A DNA stretch of 64,000 nt, taken from NCBI GenBank assembly GCA_038503075.1, contig JBCAML010000014.1, forward strand, positions 992,001 to 1,056,000, given 5' to 3'. Under the pieces are notes generated by a model. The model worked only from the letters and a program-made list of their open reading frames with translations. It ran no database searches and was not told where the DNA came from. Source of the DNA: Gyromitra esculenta. Its lineage: Eukaryota; Ascomycota; Pezizomycetes; Pezizales; Discinaceae. The translations under genes were made by a program, and so were the position numbers. This document shows positions 1-10,344 of this stretch, piece by piece; the stretch's first letter is position 1; every line of letters starts with the position of its first letter.

Positions 1-3000
1 TTTGGTCATCTGTGCCGCAAGGCGTTGTGATTTCTAAGATGCTTCGATCATCAACTAGCCTCACTATCAAATCCATTTCAATGCTCAAAATAACTAATCA
101 CAGATAATTCAGCCGAGGTGCTACATTGAATTGTTAGCATGAGTTCTCGAAATTAATCTGGTGCTGCGGCTCTCTATTATAAAGGCGCCCATTGGTTTTT
201 CGAATCGCTGCATACAATCATAAAATGATGTAACATCCGAAGAACAGGGCCGAACTCCGGGACCTTGGACAAGCTTTCGGGATATTAAAAGCCTTGCCAT
301 TAGTAGTAATGATAGTAGTCTGTGATTCATGGGTGAGATGGGGGCTTCTTCCTATTTGCTACAGCTCATGTAACTACTGGGTTAGGAATTCATTGGCAGC
401 TTGGGGAACATAATGCAATTTAGGGGATTCAAGACTCGACCTTGCTAACCCCCTCGATACTTTGCTCGCCGAGGAACCGATTGAGATTAGGGTGCACACT
501 GAGATCCAGATGTTTTTTGTTGGGTGTGATTCGGTTACAGCTGCAGCAGATAGCGGGATTCGGGATCAACTTTCGGCCCGAAATCTTAATACCAAATCGT
601 ACAGGTATTCGTGCCAGCCTATTACCAGCGAATTTTTTTGCCACAATACCAGGAATAATTCATCGTCATGGTGGGCAATTAGCCGATCAAAAGCGATGAC
701 AGGGGCATCTGTCGCGTGGCTTGTCGCTGAGGACGATGTTACTCAAAAAAGCTTTTTCCGTTGTAAGCACCTATGTACAACGGAAATCTAGGAATGGGAT
801 ACCTACCCTAAAGTGTCCGCAAATTACTATAGGAAATACTTGCGGCTTCAACTCCTACTCATCTCTCTTAGAAACTTCGCAGTGATATCAACTGTAAGTC
901 GCTGACATTGACGATCCGTCATCCGCTATCACTCGGCTGTCTCAGTGACACGTACTCCGCCTGCCATAACCCGAAAACAAGATATTTCTATCAAGAGGCA
1001 ACCGTAAATTAATTTTCGCCGCTCAATATAAATCCCCAGAAAAGGTGAAAAATTAAATTTGATGGTGGTGGTGGTGGTGGTGGTGGTGGAAATGGCGTGT
1101 TCGGCAGCTGACTTCCAAGTACCAGGCCAGACGGGAGAGGAACGATATTCACACCTGACTGGTTCACAAAAAATCTACAACCGCTCACCTTAGTAATACA
1201 TGTATCTTTGAGTCTTAATAATTACCTGGAATTATGACCTAGGGTGTGTATGGAAGACTGTCAGCATGGACTGCACGGTATCGGCAGCCAACCGACTACA
1301 CAAGGTGCACGCATTTGGTCGTCTGCCAAAAGGTGGCTGGTGCCAGCTCAGACACCGATTGAGCGATGCATTACTTAGATCCTGGAGCTCCCCAGATCAT
1401 CGAGCCCTATTAAACGTTCCGAGTTCCAACTACCGGGTCAACACGATGCATATCTTACGTGGACGAGTCTAGGGGTATTTCGTCATTGTTGGTACTGCAT
1501 GTATGCTACTTGAGATCGAAGTATGCTCCTTCTAGAGCCTCGGAAGATTTTCACTGCACGTCATTGTAGCCTTTGTGTCAGTTCTTACGTCTCAGTACCA
1601 ACCGATATGCATTTTCCTAAAGCAAATCTTCTAGACATCTCGCCGAGATGCTTGGACCTACGTGGCTCACGTTTGGACTATTGGCATTGGATAAAGTATA
1701 CTCGGCAATGTGTATGGATGCAAATCCCTTTTGGCCACCGTATCATTCGGCCACTCTTTTTGACCTACGACTACCAAGTTGCTGGAAGTTTGAATGCTTA
1801 TTTGCTAGTAGATTAGCTCGCCGGGGCCTACTCACACTCCCGGCGAAGGGCGTCATGTGGTATGTACTTCCTTCCGTGATATTTTTTTCTCTTAAAATTA
1901 CTTACTCTGCAGATCATTCGCACCGCTATAGATACTGAAAATGCTGTTATTGCACTTTGTTGGCCCAACCGGGAGAATATTACGCTGAGATGCGCTGTGG
2001 ATGAAAATATTTGCCGGGTGTCCACATACCAACGAAGAAACGGCATCTCTATAACCATGATTTTATAGACGCCGTTTTTGTGGGGATGTCGAATCCTACT
2101 CGCCGACATGAGATTGATCGAGAATATCGTCCAAGCAACAGTGCTTTTCTGGTTATTCGATACAAGAAAGCCTCGGGCGTTATATAACGCTCACGCAAAA
2201 AATCTCTTTCTGGTATTCGTGCATTTTTGGCAGCGGTTCCGATCCAGAAATCTCAAGGGCCCTCTTATGCATATTTCAATCCAATGGGATTGATTTAGCT
2301 ATCAGAACTATTGTTGGGGGAGTGATATCAAGATCAATCAAAACTCACTACAAAGGAGCTTCTAGAATGGGACATTTCCAAAATAGAGGAAATGTGATGG
2401 CAGGGCCCATCACTCGAAAAGACATTTCACTCTGTAAGTAACTTCGTGGGAACTAATCCTGGTTAGGTCGAAGCTTGTTCTGACAGTGAAGTAAAAGAAA
2501 AACATCGAATCACCACACTCGTTTCAGTAAAGACCTAGAAACCTATTCGGTACCCCTACAAAGTCACCAAACCCTTTTGAGAGGGGAAGAGAAAAGAGAT
2601 AGTAGTTGATATCGTAGAGATTCGAGTAGAATATTGTAAGTATTAGAATCCCCAGAAATTATGCCGCAGAAGGTAGTAAAATACCCCCATTTTTCGTGTC
2701 CAGGTAAATTAACATGATATTCAGGTAATTTCACCAATCGCTTCTCCGAGATGCCCAGCTACGATAATAATATTTCGGAAACCACCAATACTTTGCGCGA
2801 ACGCAAATATGCGTCTTAGTTTTCGAAGAGCTGTCCATTTTTTTCTTGATTGCTGGCCTTTCAAGTTTAGAAACAGCCGCCCTTCCAGCGTTCACAGTAG
2901 CGGGATAGTTACATACACCTCTTTTGAAACTGACTATCGCGGAACTTTCCACTCCACAACCCCTCATCCAGCCATGTTCCGGGGTGTACTCTTACACCAG

Positions 3001-3465
3001 CAAGGTCTACATTGATAGTAGATATATGTTAAAGACTAGTACATCTACCCTAAATCATGAGATAGAAATCATGAGCTGGAAAGGTATACATAACTAGGAT
3101 GCCTGAGACATGACGTTGGTACTTAATCGATAGGGGACATCCTTTCCCCAGAAATATTTCGTAGGGTACCCGTTAGAGACATATCAGTTGAAAGGGCTTT
3201 GCTTCATTGAGCTCATAGTCTTGTTCAACCACATCAGGAGGCGTTTCAACTTCAAGCAATAATCTTTGATTTGTTATCAACACTCTTTAGATAGGACGTT
3301 TCTTTATACGATAATACACCCATTCCTTCTTTCATAAGGATTTCAATATGCATTGATCATATACTTAATAAGACCATATATTTTCCTCAGTTTGGTATTT
3401 CATCGACCCTTTAGAACCATACTTGAGTAGGGCTCTATATCTCAGCTAGGAAGACTGTGTGTATA
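1..3465. other. Gene-free left flank
   Basis: AT-rich sequence with no reading frame I can tie to a protein family. A region around 1650-2190 has short open frames and one intron-like GTATGT...CAG segment (about 1859-1914), but no recognisable protein. It may be decayed coding DNA or chance. The only clear simple feature is a TGG microsatellite near 1063. Confidence 0.5.
1063..1089 (+). repeat. (TGG)9 microsatellite
   Basis: Nine uninterrupted TGG units in a gene-free, AT-rich stretch. No coding context is visible, so this is a plain trinucleotide microsatellite that may be length-polymorphic. Confidence 0.9.
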
Positions 3466-3566
3466 GCCTCGCTAGCTCAATCGGTAGAGCGTGAGACTCT
3501 TAGTTAGTTCCACTAGCGAACTATATGGGCATCTCAAGGCTGCGGGTTCGACCCCCGCGTGGGGCT
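3466..3566 (+). tRNA. tRNA-Lys(CUU), intron-containing
   Basis: The sequence folds into a full cloverleaf. The 7-bp acceptor stem pairs GCCTCGC (3466-3472) with GTGGGGC (3559-3565), using G-T wobbles. The D stem is GCTC/GAGC, the anticodon stem TGAGA/TCTCA, and the T arm GCGGG-TTCGACC-CCCGC (3542-3558). The anticodon is CTT (3499-3501), which reads the lysine codon AAG. A 28-nt intron (3503-3530) sits directly after position 37, the canonical place for eukaryotic nuclear tRNA introns. CCA is not encoded, as expected. The A box (GCTCAATCGG region) and B box (GGTTCGACCC) are intact, so RNA polymerase III transcription is likely. Splicing by the Sen endonuclease would be required. Confidence 0.95.
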
Positions 3567-3878
3567 TTATATGTAGAAGCTTTCTTTTTCCCACGTGAGA
3601 GTATGGTATTATTTGCCGATGAAATTTTTTTGAATGTGTGACATGTTTCGAGAGTTTATGTTGCTGGGTCACTCCTCAAGCCCCAAGCCATTGCCTGTAC
3701 TTTACAGTTTTTAGCAGTAGAGAGCTGCATGTAGCCTTTGTAAAGCCTAAAGCCACCCATTGTGAGCACCACTCGAGGCCAAACTCTATCTGTTTGTTCA
3801 TGTTAAAGATTTTTACATATCGTGTCAGTGGACTGAAAGCCCTCCGAGCTTAGTGCTGCATATTCTACTCTTCATAGG

Positions 3879-4407
3879 TGTTAGAGAAGCTTCCTAATAT
3901 GGGGGGGCCTCAGGTATAGTTCGGGGGCGGATATTAGGAAGAGACATAGGCTCGAGTCCGCGGGCACACGAGGGGGTTCTAGTAGGTTGTTGTCGAGTAT
4001 AGAGACGGGGGCGCAGCCAGCTTGTAGAGAATCAAGCAATCGATCTCACTCGTCTCTACTACTACAACAATAGTTGTTGGAGATAACGAATATATCTATA
4101 TATCTATGCAACGCGATAGAAGAAGGTATAAGAAAAGAAAAGCAAAGATGGGCATCAAGCTCGAATATATATACACCCCCAAGAAAGCCATAGAAGCCGC
4201 GCTATAGGGGGGTTCTCTGGGCGCCAAATAGATCGGCCCGAGAACCCTCATACTAGCTAAAGCTTTCACCGAACCGCTATCCCGCCGGAGGAAGTGGGCC
4301 CTAGGAAGCCTAGATATATCACATATATATCCGAGAATAGTATAGGATCTTTTACCGAGTGATATACGATGATGAATAAATAGGAACGAGCCGACAGGTA
4401 TTCAACA
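3879..4407 (+). repeat. Dispersed repeat, copy A (LTR-like remnant)
   Basis: The core at about 4085-4330 is clearly homologous to 45181-45425 in the same orientation. Shared blocks in the same order include GGGCATCAA, a GGGGGTTCT-type block, GATCG(G/A)CCCGAG, GCTAAAGCTT and CCCTAGGAAGCCTA. The wider stretch starts TGTTAGAG (3879) and ends TTCAACA (4407), resembling TG...CA termini of an LTR, and has a G-rich 5' part. No target duplication flanks these limits and no reverse transcriptase is present. The core is a dispersed repeat with high confidence; calling it a solo LTR is inference. Confidence 0.75.
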
Positions 4408-4690
4408 ATTCCTGCTTCCTAGCTACCTACAAAAAGATATATAGCTTCTTTAAAAGTCATATTGAGCAAGCCGATAGTTTTGTTCCCCGTTTTCCGATAT
4501 GCTCCGTGAGGCCTCTGGCTCATCAACATGTAATTTTGACGACTCGAGCTTTTAATCTGGATAGGAAACGGCCACGAGTGAAACTCAACACCAGAACACA
4601 AAGAAATTTCATGTATAAAACTCCACCGCTTTTTAACATATTATCATAAATATTTACATTAGGTATTGATGCTTTACGAGGATATCGGAA

Positions 4691-7167
4691 TCAAACTTGC
4701 TTCCTTCGTTTCCGTCCATCCGTTTTTGGTTTGATAGAGATTTCCTCTTCCTCATCTTCGCTCTCAGTGTCTTGGTCTGCAACGAGAGTGACATTGTCAT
4801 CATTATCGCCATCTTCGTCGCTCTCCTCATCGTCCTCGTCTTCCCATTCTCCTTCACCTTGCTCATCCACGACGTTATCATCGTCACTTGCGATGCCACC
4901 CCACTCTTCTTCATCACCAGCTTCACTATCTGCCTTTGTGCTGGCCGCCTGCGAACCCTCCATCTCCTCAGCGGATCGCTTCTTCCTCATTTCACCCAAC
5001 CTTCCTTCTCTCCCCTTGAGCGCGATGACATTCTTCGCCTCTTCCTCTTCTGTCATTTTAGGGCAAGGCGTAAACCAGGGAATTTTCCCCCTCATGAAGT
5101 CATTTAGTACCATCTTTGCGACACCATCCATATCCGCCTCGCCACCCTTCAAGAGTCTACCGCCTTTCCTAGCAAGCATCTCGCAGAACTCGGTTGAGTT
5201 ATTCCAGCCTTTGATCTCGTACGTTCTCTCGATATGCTGTTGTTTACATTTTGCTAGAACAGCAGGAATGTATTGTTCCGGATTTGACACGTTCTCAACA
5301 CGGACAACACCCCTGAGAAGGATATCGGTCTCTGTGTCTTGAGCGTTTGGAGGAACAATACCGGGACAATCGATCAAGAAGATGCGACGCATAAGGGTGA
5401 TGTATTGCCAAATTTTTGTTTCACCAGGAATGGGCGCAACAGTACAGACTTTCTTCTTACGTAGTGTGTTGATGATGGAAGATTTTCCAGTATTAGGATA
5501 ACCAATTAGGCCAACAGAAATCTGTTTGCGGTCTGAGTGCAAGGCAGAGAATTGGCGAAGAAGCTGGATCAAAGACCCTTTCCCAAATGAGTTATTGATG
5601 GATGCGTGGAATGCGAGAGTAGGGTAATCTTTTGACAGACGGCGGACCCACGAAGCCTGTTCGGATAAATCATCAGCAAAGAATTCTTTGACAAAATTAT
5701 CAGGATGTGTGAATCACAACTAAGAGAACCAACACGAAGTTTTTCAATGAAGAAAAAGGTTGGAGCTCAACTCAAAGCGAAACACATCCCAATCCCTAGG
5801 TGAATCAACCCAAAACGGGAGAAACGGTATCAATCCCAGTCACAGAACGTGAAAGGGACGACGAGTCGGGAAAGGGGTTTACTCTCCCAAAGTTGTAACA
5901 GACACCTTCGACTGAAGAAAACTGACCGATAATCCCGAAGGAGATCGGCCACGATGGTGCCTTGACTTGAACGATGGGACCGATAATGAATCGGAAGAAG
6001 GGATAAAGAGGGGAAATAAAGCAAAGAAAAGAAGTGATAAACATACAGCAACGCTTGTGGGAACCAAGTCACACTTATTTAGAACAAAGATAAGATGCTT
6101 ATGAGGCGCTTCCTCTTTGATGTACTTTTCTACACTCCGACACCGAGTGCCTAAGGGATCTCGAGCATCTAGAACGTGTATTACGACGTCTGAAGAATCG
6201 ATAACCTTCACGTGCGTCAGCAAGAAAAAATCCCACACAGTAACACTAGAGAAATCAGTACCTTATATAATTCATTCCAAATCCTCTTGCTCGTGCCCTT
6301 TGTAAATATAGGCTCCTTTGCTTCCTGAATCCATCCATTCCCTACTTCCTCTGCAGTCTGCTCACTACTCTTCCCTGACAACAATAGTTTCATCTCCAAA
6401 GTCTCCTCGTACTTCTTGTCTTTCTCCTCACACTCACCAACAAGGTCTTCAAGGGTGGAAACAGCCAATTTGGGCCGTTTACGCTGGGCTTTGGGACCAA
6501 AGGTTTGTGCAAAAGGCTCTGTCTCTACATGGATCTTCGCTGCATGTTGCTTTGAAGTGGGATCGGTGAGGAGAGACATGGGCAATTTATTTTGTTTTAG
6601 GAGCACTTGGTAGGGATCATTCGCCTTTTGGGCCATCGCCTCACGAAAGGAGGTAAGTGCACCTTGAGATATTACCCGAGTATTTCCTGAAAGCAAAGAA
6701 GAAGATTAGCAAATTTTCATATTCGAACATGGAAGAAAAAAAGGCCAAAGTGAGCGGAGATCAATGCTGTGCTCATCAAAGTTGCGGCCACCATAAGGGC
6801 ATTGAAGGAGCACAAGAATATGAGAAAGAAAGAAAGAAACAGCATACCAAACCACTTCCGATTCGGCTCAATTCTCGCATTTGGAATTTCTCTCGATTGG
6901 AAAGATGCAGCCTTCAGAATATCTCCATTCTTATTTCGGATGGGTTTCCCCTCCTTGTACATGTTTAATCGCCCAACCTTCTTGGCGTCGCGGTAGAAAT
7001 TCTCGCCTTTGACTTTGACATTGGCCATGCCATCGCCGGCGGTGTCCTTACGGCCCCTGTATGGAGAACAAGAAATCAGCACTCTAAATCGCTGCGAAGA
7101 AGTTGAGTGAAAGGGAGGGATGATGGAAGGTTTACCGACGGTTGGCCTCCTTCTTGAAGTTACCCAT
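4691..7167 (-). CDS. NOG2: Nucleolar GTP-binding protein 2 (Nog2/Nug2/GNL2)
   Basis: Circularly permuted GTPase that helps mature and export pre-60S ribosomal particles. Five exons: 7167-7136, 7056-6848, 6686-6262, 6205-6047 and 5656-4691; phases add up to 596 aa. Splicing restores family signatures across junctions, such as [11 protein letters not shown] and ELYK|VIDSSD. The permuted motif order is visible: G4 NKCDL (about 265-269) comes before G1 GYPNTGKSS (about 327-335) and G3 DCPG (about 371-374). The N-terminal NGP1 domain includes [15 protein letters not shown]. The last 130 residues are very acidic and end in a basic KRRKQV cluster, likely for nucleolar retention. Intron 4 is about 390 nt, long for this window. 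It shares a 286-bp divergent promoter with the mS35 gene. Recognition is secure. Confidence 0.96.
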
Positions 7168-7453
7168 TGCGAAGGGATATGTAGATGGGATGCTGTTGAT
7201 CAGAGAGTTGCAGTGGGAGGTTGAGTGAGAAACACAGAAAGAGAGACTGTGCTAATTGTTTTTTTTTTTCCCTTGGTGTGTGGGATGCCAAGCGCCAAGC
7301 ACGCCCGAACGATCGATGAGGGGTCGAGATAATCAGCAGAGCCCCAGCCCAGTTTGAAACATCTCGAATTTCTCGCCCAACGTCAAACGAAACAAAACCC
7401 TGGAATAGGTTGAGTCGAATTGATACCTTGGGCCGCGACAAAAGTTCCCAACG
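7168..7453. promoter_or_regulatory. Divergent promoter NOG2 / RSM24
   Basis: The two start codons face apart with 286 bp between them, so both promoters and 5' UTRs must lie here. A T-rich tract (about 7258-7271) sits in the middle. No specific binding site is assigned. Sharing between a cytosolic ribosome assembly factor and a mitochondrial ribosomal protein suggests co-expression, which is inference. Confidence 0.6.
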
Positions 7454-8412
7454 ATGGTCACAATTGCAGCTCCAATGCGACGGCTTGCACTCCAAAAAAC
7501 TCAACAGATGGCTTATCGCACTACGATTAAAAGCTGTGTCCCGCGATCATTCTCATCTTTCCAGCCTTTGCAGGCGGGATTCAACAATGATGGCCGAAAC
7601 ATGATTCCACAAGGCCAGGGAATGCAGGGGGTTCAGCAAACGCCACAATTTCAACCTGCAGAGAGAAGAGAGACACCTGAAGGACGCCCAGATCACTTGA
7701 TTGAGAAGGAATGGGAATATGACGACTTCAGTTCCAGTGCACATGCAGAATTGGAACGGCACAGAGAGGCTAGGCAGTACGCCAGAATAACGGCCTATGA
7801 GATGCCCCTATTATCTGGTATATTCATACTCGATGTTTTTAGATATACATACTTTTGCTTTATATATTAATATCAGGGTCCCAGCACTTGTGAAAAAATT
7901 CGTCCCACCCAACGACAAACAAGTTCTCCGTTTCCGCTACACCACCTACATGGGCGAGAAGCACCCTGCTGAATCCAAGGTGGTTTGCGAGTTTGCTCCA
8001 TCAGATCTCGAGCTTACCCCCGTTCAGAGACGAAAAATAATCAAGCTTGTGGGAGTGAGATATAATCCCGACACTGACATCGTACGTATGTCGTGCGAGA
8101 TGTTTGAGAACCAGGCGCAAAATAAGAGGTACCTCAGCGACTTAGTAGATACACTCATAATCGAGGCAAAGGTATAACCGCGGCTGTCCTAAGTGAATGG
8201 ACTGAGGCTGACTGGTACGGATGTAGAATCCAATGGACGACTTTGAGGATATACCGTTTGACTTTAGGCACCATGAAGCCAAGAAGGATCCACGAAAGCC
8301 AAAATTCCCAAAAAGGTGGAATATGACGCCAGCGCGGCGGCAGAAGTTACAGGAGGAGAGAGAGAAACTGGAGGCATCATTTCAGCAGCCGTTATTCCAA
8401 CCATTACCGTAG
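7454..8412 (+). CDS. RSM24: Mitochondrial small ribosomal subunit protein mS35 (Rsm24)
   Basis: Component of the 37S mitoribosomal subunit. Three exons: 7454-7817, 7885-8171 and 8227-8412, giving 278 aa. The core, LRFRYTTYMGEKHPAESKVV (start of exon 2), is the signature of the MRP-S28/Rsm24 family and continues to a conserved VRMSCEMFENQAQNKR stretch. The N-terminus is rich in Arg, Ser and Thr with no acidic residues for about 40 aa, a likely mitochondrial targeting peptide. The exon 1/2 junction uses the acceptor CCCAG|CACTTG; the AG 10 nt upstream would break the frame. The C-terminal exon is basic with a short coiled-coil-like tail. Start is the first ATG in frame. It converges with the uS9m gene, 245 bp apart. 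Confidence 0.93.
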
Positions 8413-8657
8413 TCGTTTTGTATATATCGCGACTCAGCCGGATCATATTTTCTGCACTAACATTGTACCATAACTTGCATAACTTAGACGGAAAACGTAT
8501 TTACAGCCCCACCAGAAGCAACTAACTCATTCTGATCTCGGAAGATCTATTACTCTTGAAAACATGCTCATGTAATAAATGGAATCTATGCTGAGATCAC
8601 ATTTTGTCTACTATACAACAAAAGATATACCGTGGATATACCCATAAAGCATACTCC

Positions 8658-9664
8658 TTAACGCTTGACCCAGGTGGGCATTTTCCTAGCCTTGAGATGA
8701 CCTGGCTTCTTCCTCTCCACGGCCCTAGGATCGCGGGTAACACAACCAGCTGAGCACATAAAAGTCAGTGAGCCACGCTCACAACAAACAAAAGCCATAC
8801 AGCAGACATCAGTAGTAGAATGAAGTCTGTGTGGGAAATTATTGGTGGATTAGGAGGGAACAAACCTCTCCGTAACGCTGGCTTGAGCGCCGGTTCATGG
8901 ACCATCAAAGCCTTTGCAATACCCAATGTCAATGCCTCCGCCTGTCCAGTCTTTCCCCCTCCTTCCAACACAGCCCAAACATTGTACTTGTCCATCCTTG
9001 ATGTCGATAGCAGCGGCCACAGTGCACTCTCTCGGTCGTGGAACCGAGGGAATATATCCCTGAGCGGCTTGCCATTGATCTTAACTTCCCCATTACCTTC
9101 CACAATATATACTCTGGCGACCGAAGTCTTCCTCCTGCCCACTCCATATGCCCTCCCTTGTCCATCCACACTCTTCGGTCTTGGAGTATTCAAATGCGGG
9201 TTGGCCACGTGTTTGTATGGCTCCAGCGCAGCCTTCGTTTCCTTCGGTAGAAGCGTAGGCTCGATACGGTTGAGCCTGTTCAGGATCCTCCCAACCTTGT
9301 TGTATCGTGACGGTTTCACATAACCGCCGATCATCTCACGGTACTCGACGAGCGACTTCCATTTCACCTGTGGGGCCTGGTCGCCAGGGACTGTGGGGAG
9401 CGTTTCATGCTTTCGCAGCAGATCCTCAAGCGCAAGGAAGTTATCACAGTACTCAGGATTTGCGGTATAATAGGAAGGTGATGCAGGGGTGTAACGGGTC
9501 CGAGTTACAAGCTGCTCATCAGAAGTCTTGGACGTAGCGGAGAAGGCTCGGGACTGTTGGAGTAGCGAGGCTCTAGAGGCGAATTGAGTCCACGCGATGA
9601 GAGGGCGGGTATCTGAGACTACTCGGTAGCAGCACCGGAGCGTCTTGGGGCCGGCTGCTGCCAT
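8658..9664 (-). CDS. MRPS9: Mitochondrial ribosomal protein uS9m (MRPS9)
   Basis: Small-subunit mitoribosomal protein of the S9 family. Two exons: 9664-8866 and 8749-8658, encoding 296 aa. The S9 domain begins at [20 protein letters not shown] and continues with INGKPL and [11 protein letters not shown]. Exon 2 supplies the conserved S9 tail, ending in [11 protein letters not shown], whose basic residues in bacterial S9 contact P-site tRNA. The first about 45 residues are basic and hydroxylated (AFSATS region), a probable matrix targeting peptide. The first ATG of the open frame was chosen because it precedes this peptide. Without the second exon the protein would lack its functional tail, which supports the splice model. 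Confidence 0.96.
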
Positions 9665-10344
9665 GGTGACTTGCGGTCGTGGTGGTGGAGATGTTGATAT
9701 CGGGTTATTTTGGTATGAAAATTCCCCACTGATGCTGCGCTTGGGTGGGAGCTAAGATATGATGCATCCTAGGGTTCAGGGTTGAGGCATCTGGTGTGAC
9801 AACGGTTCATGCTCGCTCACTCGCCAATGGAATAAACGACTGCAGACTGGTCCCTTGCTCGAATACCTTATTCGTTCGTAGTTTTAAAAATCGATGAAGG
9901 CGAGAGTGCGTACTTAAAGTTCAAAAGATGAGGGTGAAGAAAGATAGGAAAAAAGTCATCGGGGTTTGATGAAAAGCTAAAGAGGCTTTGGGAGTAAGGC
10001 TTCAACATCTGCGAATATATTAACATAGACAGGCTTACCAGCATAAAAAATAGACCTAATCACACGACGTAGACTAATTTGCAATAGAAGACAGTTAAAA
10101 TGCAATTATAAATTAAGACACGAATCTTCAGCATAAGCAAAATAAATAGATAATCCAACATGAGCGTCGTGAGCATCATCGAGTGATATACAATGATGAA
10201 AATCATAATTCTACCAACTGTACGCACCCTTTCAAAACCTCAACATTATCTGTATCTTGTTATATGCACGGACACCAGCCAAGAAAAGCAAATTACCAAT
10301 AAACAATACCCGCTCCAACTCGAGAAGACATATCAAGCAAACCC
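9665..10344. other. Intergenic, uS9m promoter and TTI1 3' side
   Basis: 680 bp with no supported gene. It holds the upstream region of the uS9m gene and the 3' flank of TTI1, both on the minus strand. A short segment at 10177-10196 (CGAGTGATATACAATGATGA) matches 19 of 20 bases with 4356-4375, next to repeat copy A, and may be a repeat scrap. Confidence 0.5.

Noticed and set aside
462..791. 109-codon open frame on the plus strand
   Set aside because: Overlaps other frames, no recognisable domain, no promoter or intron context.
1648..2190. Possible two-exon gene with an intron-like segment at 1859-1914
   Set aside because: Splice signals look good (GTATGT, TTACT...CAG), but the frames on each side are short, have early stops in most phases and show no recognisable family.
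3879..4407. Firm call of a solo LTR
   Set aside because: TG and CA ends are present but no matching target duplication, and copy B lacks the 5' portion; kept only as an LTR-like repeat.
4731..5342. 203-codon Ser-rich open frame on the plus strand
   Set aside because: It is the antisense of the acidic NOG2 C-terminus; Ser runs are the mirror of Glu/Asp codons.
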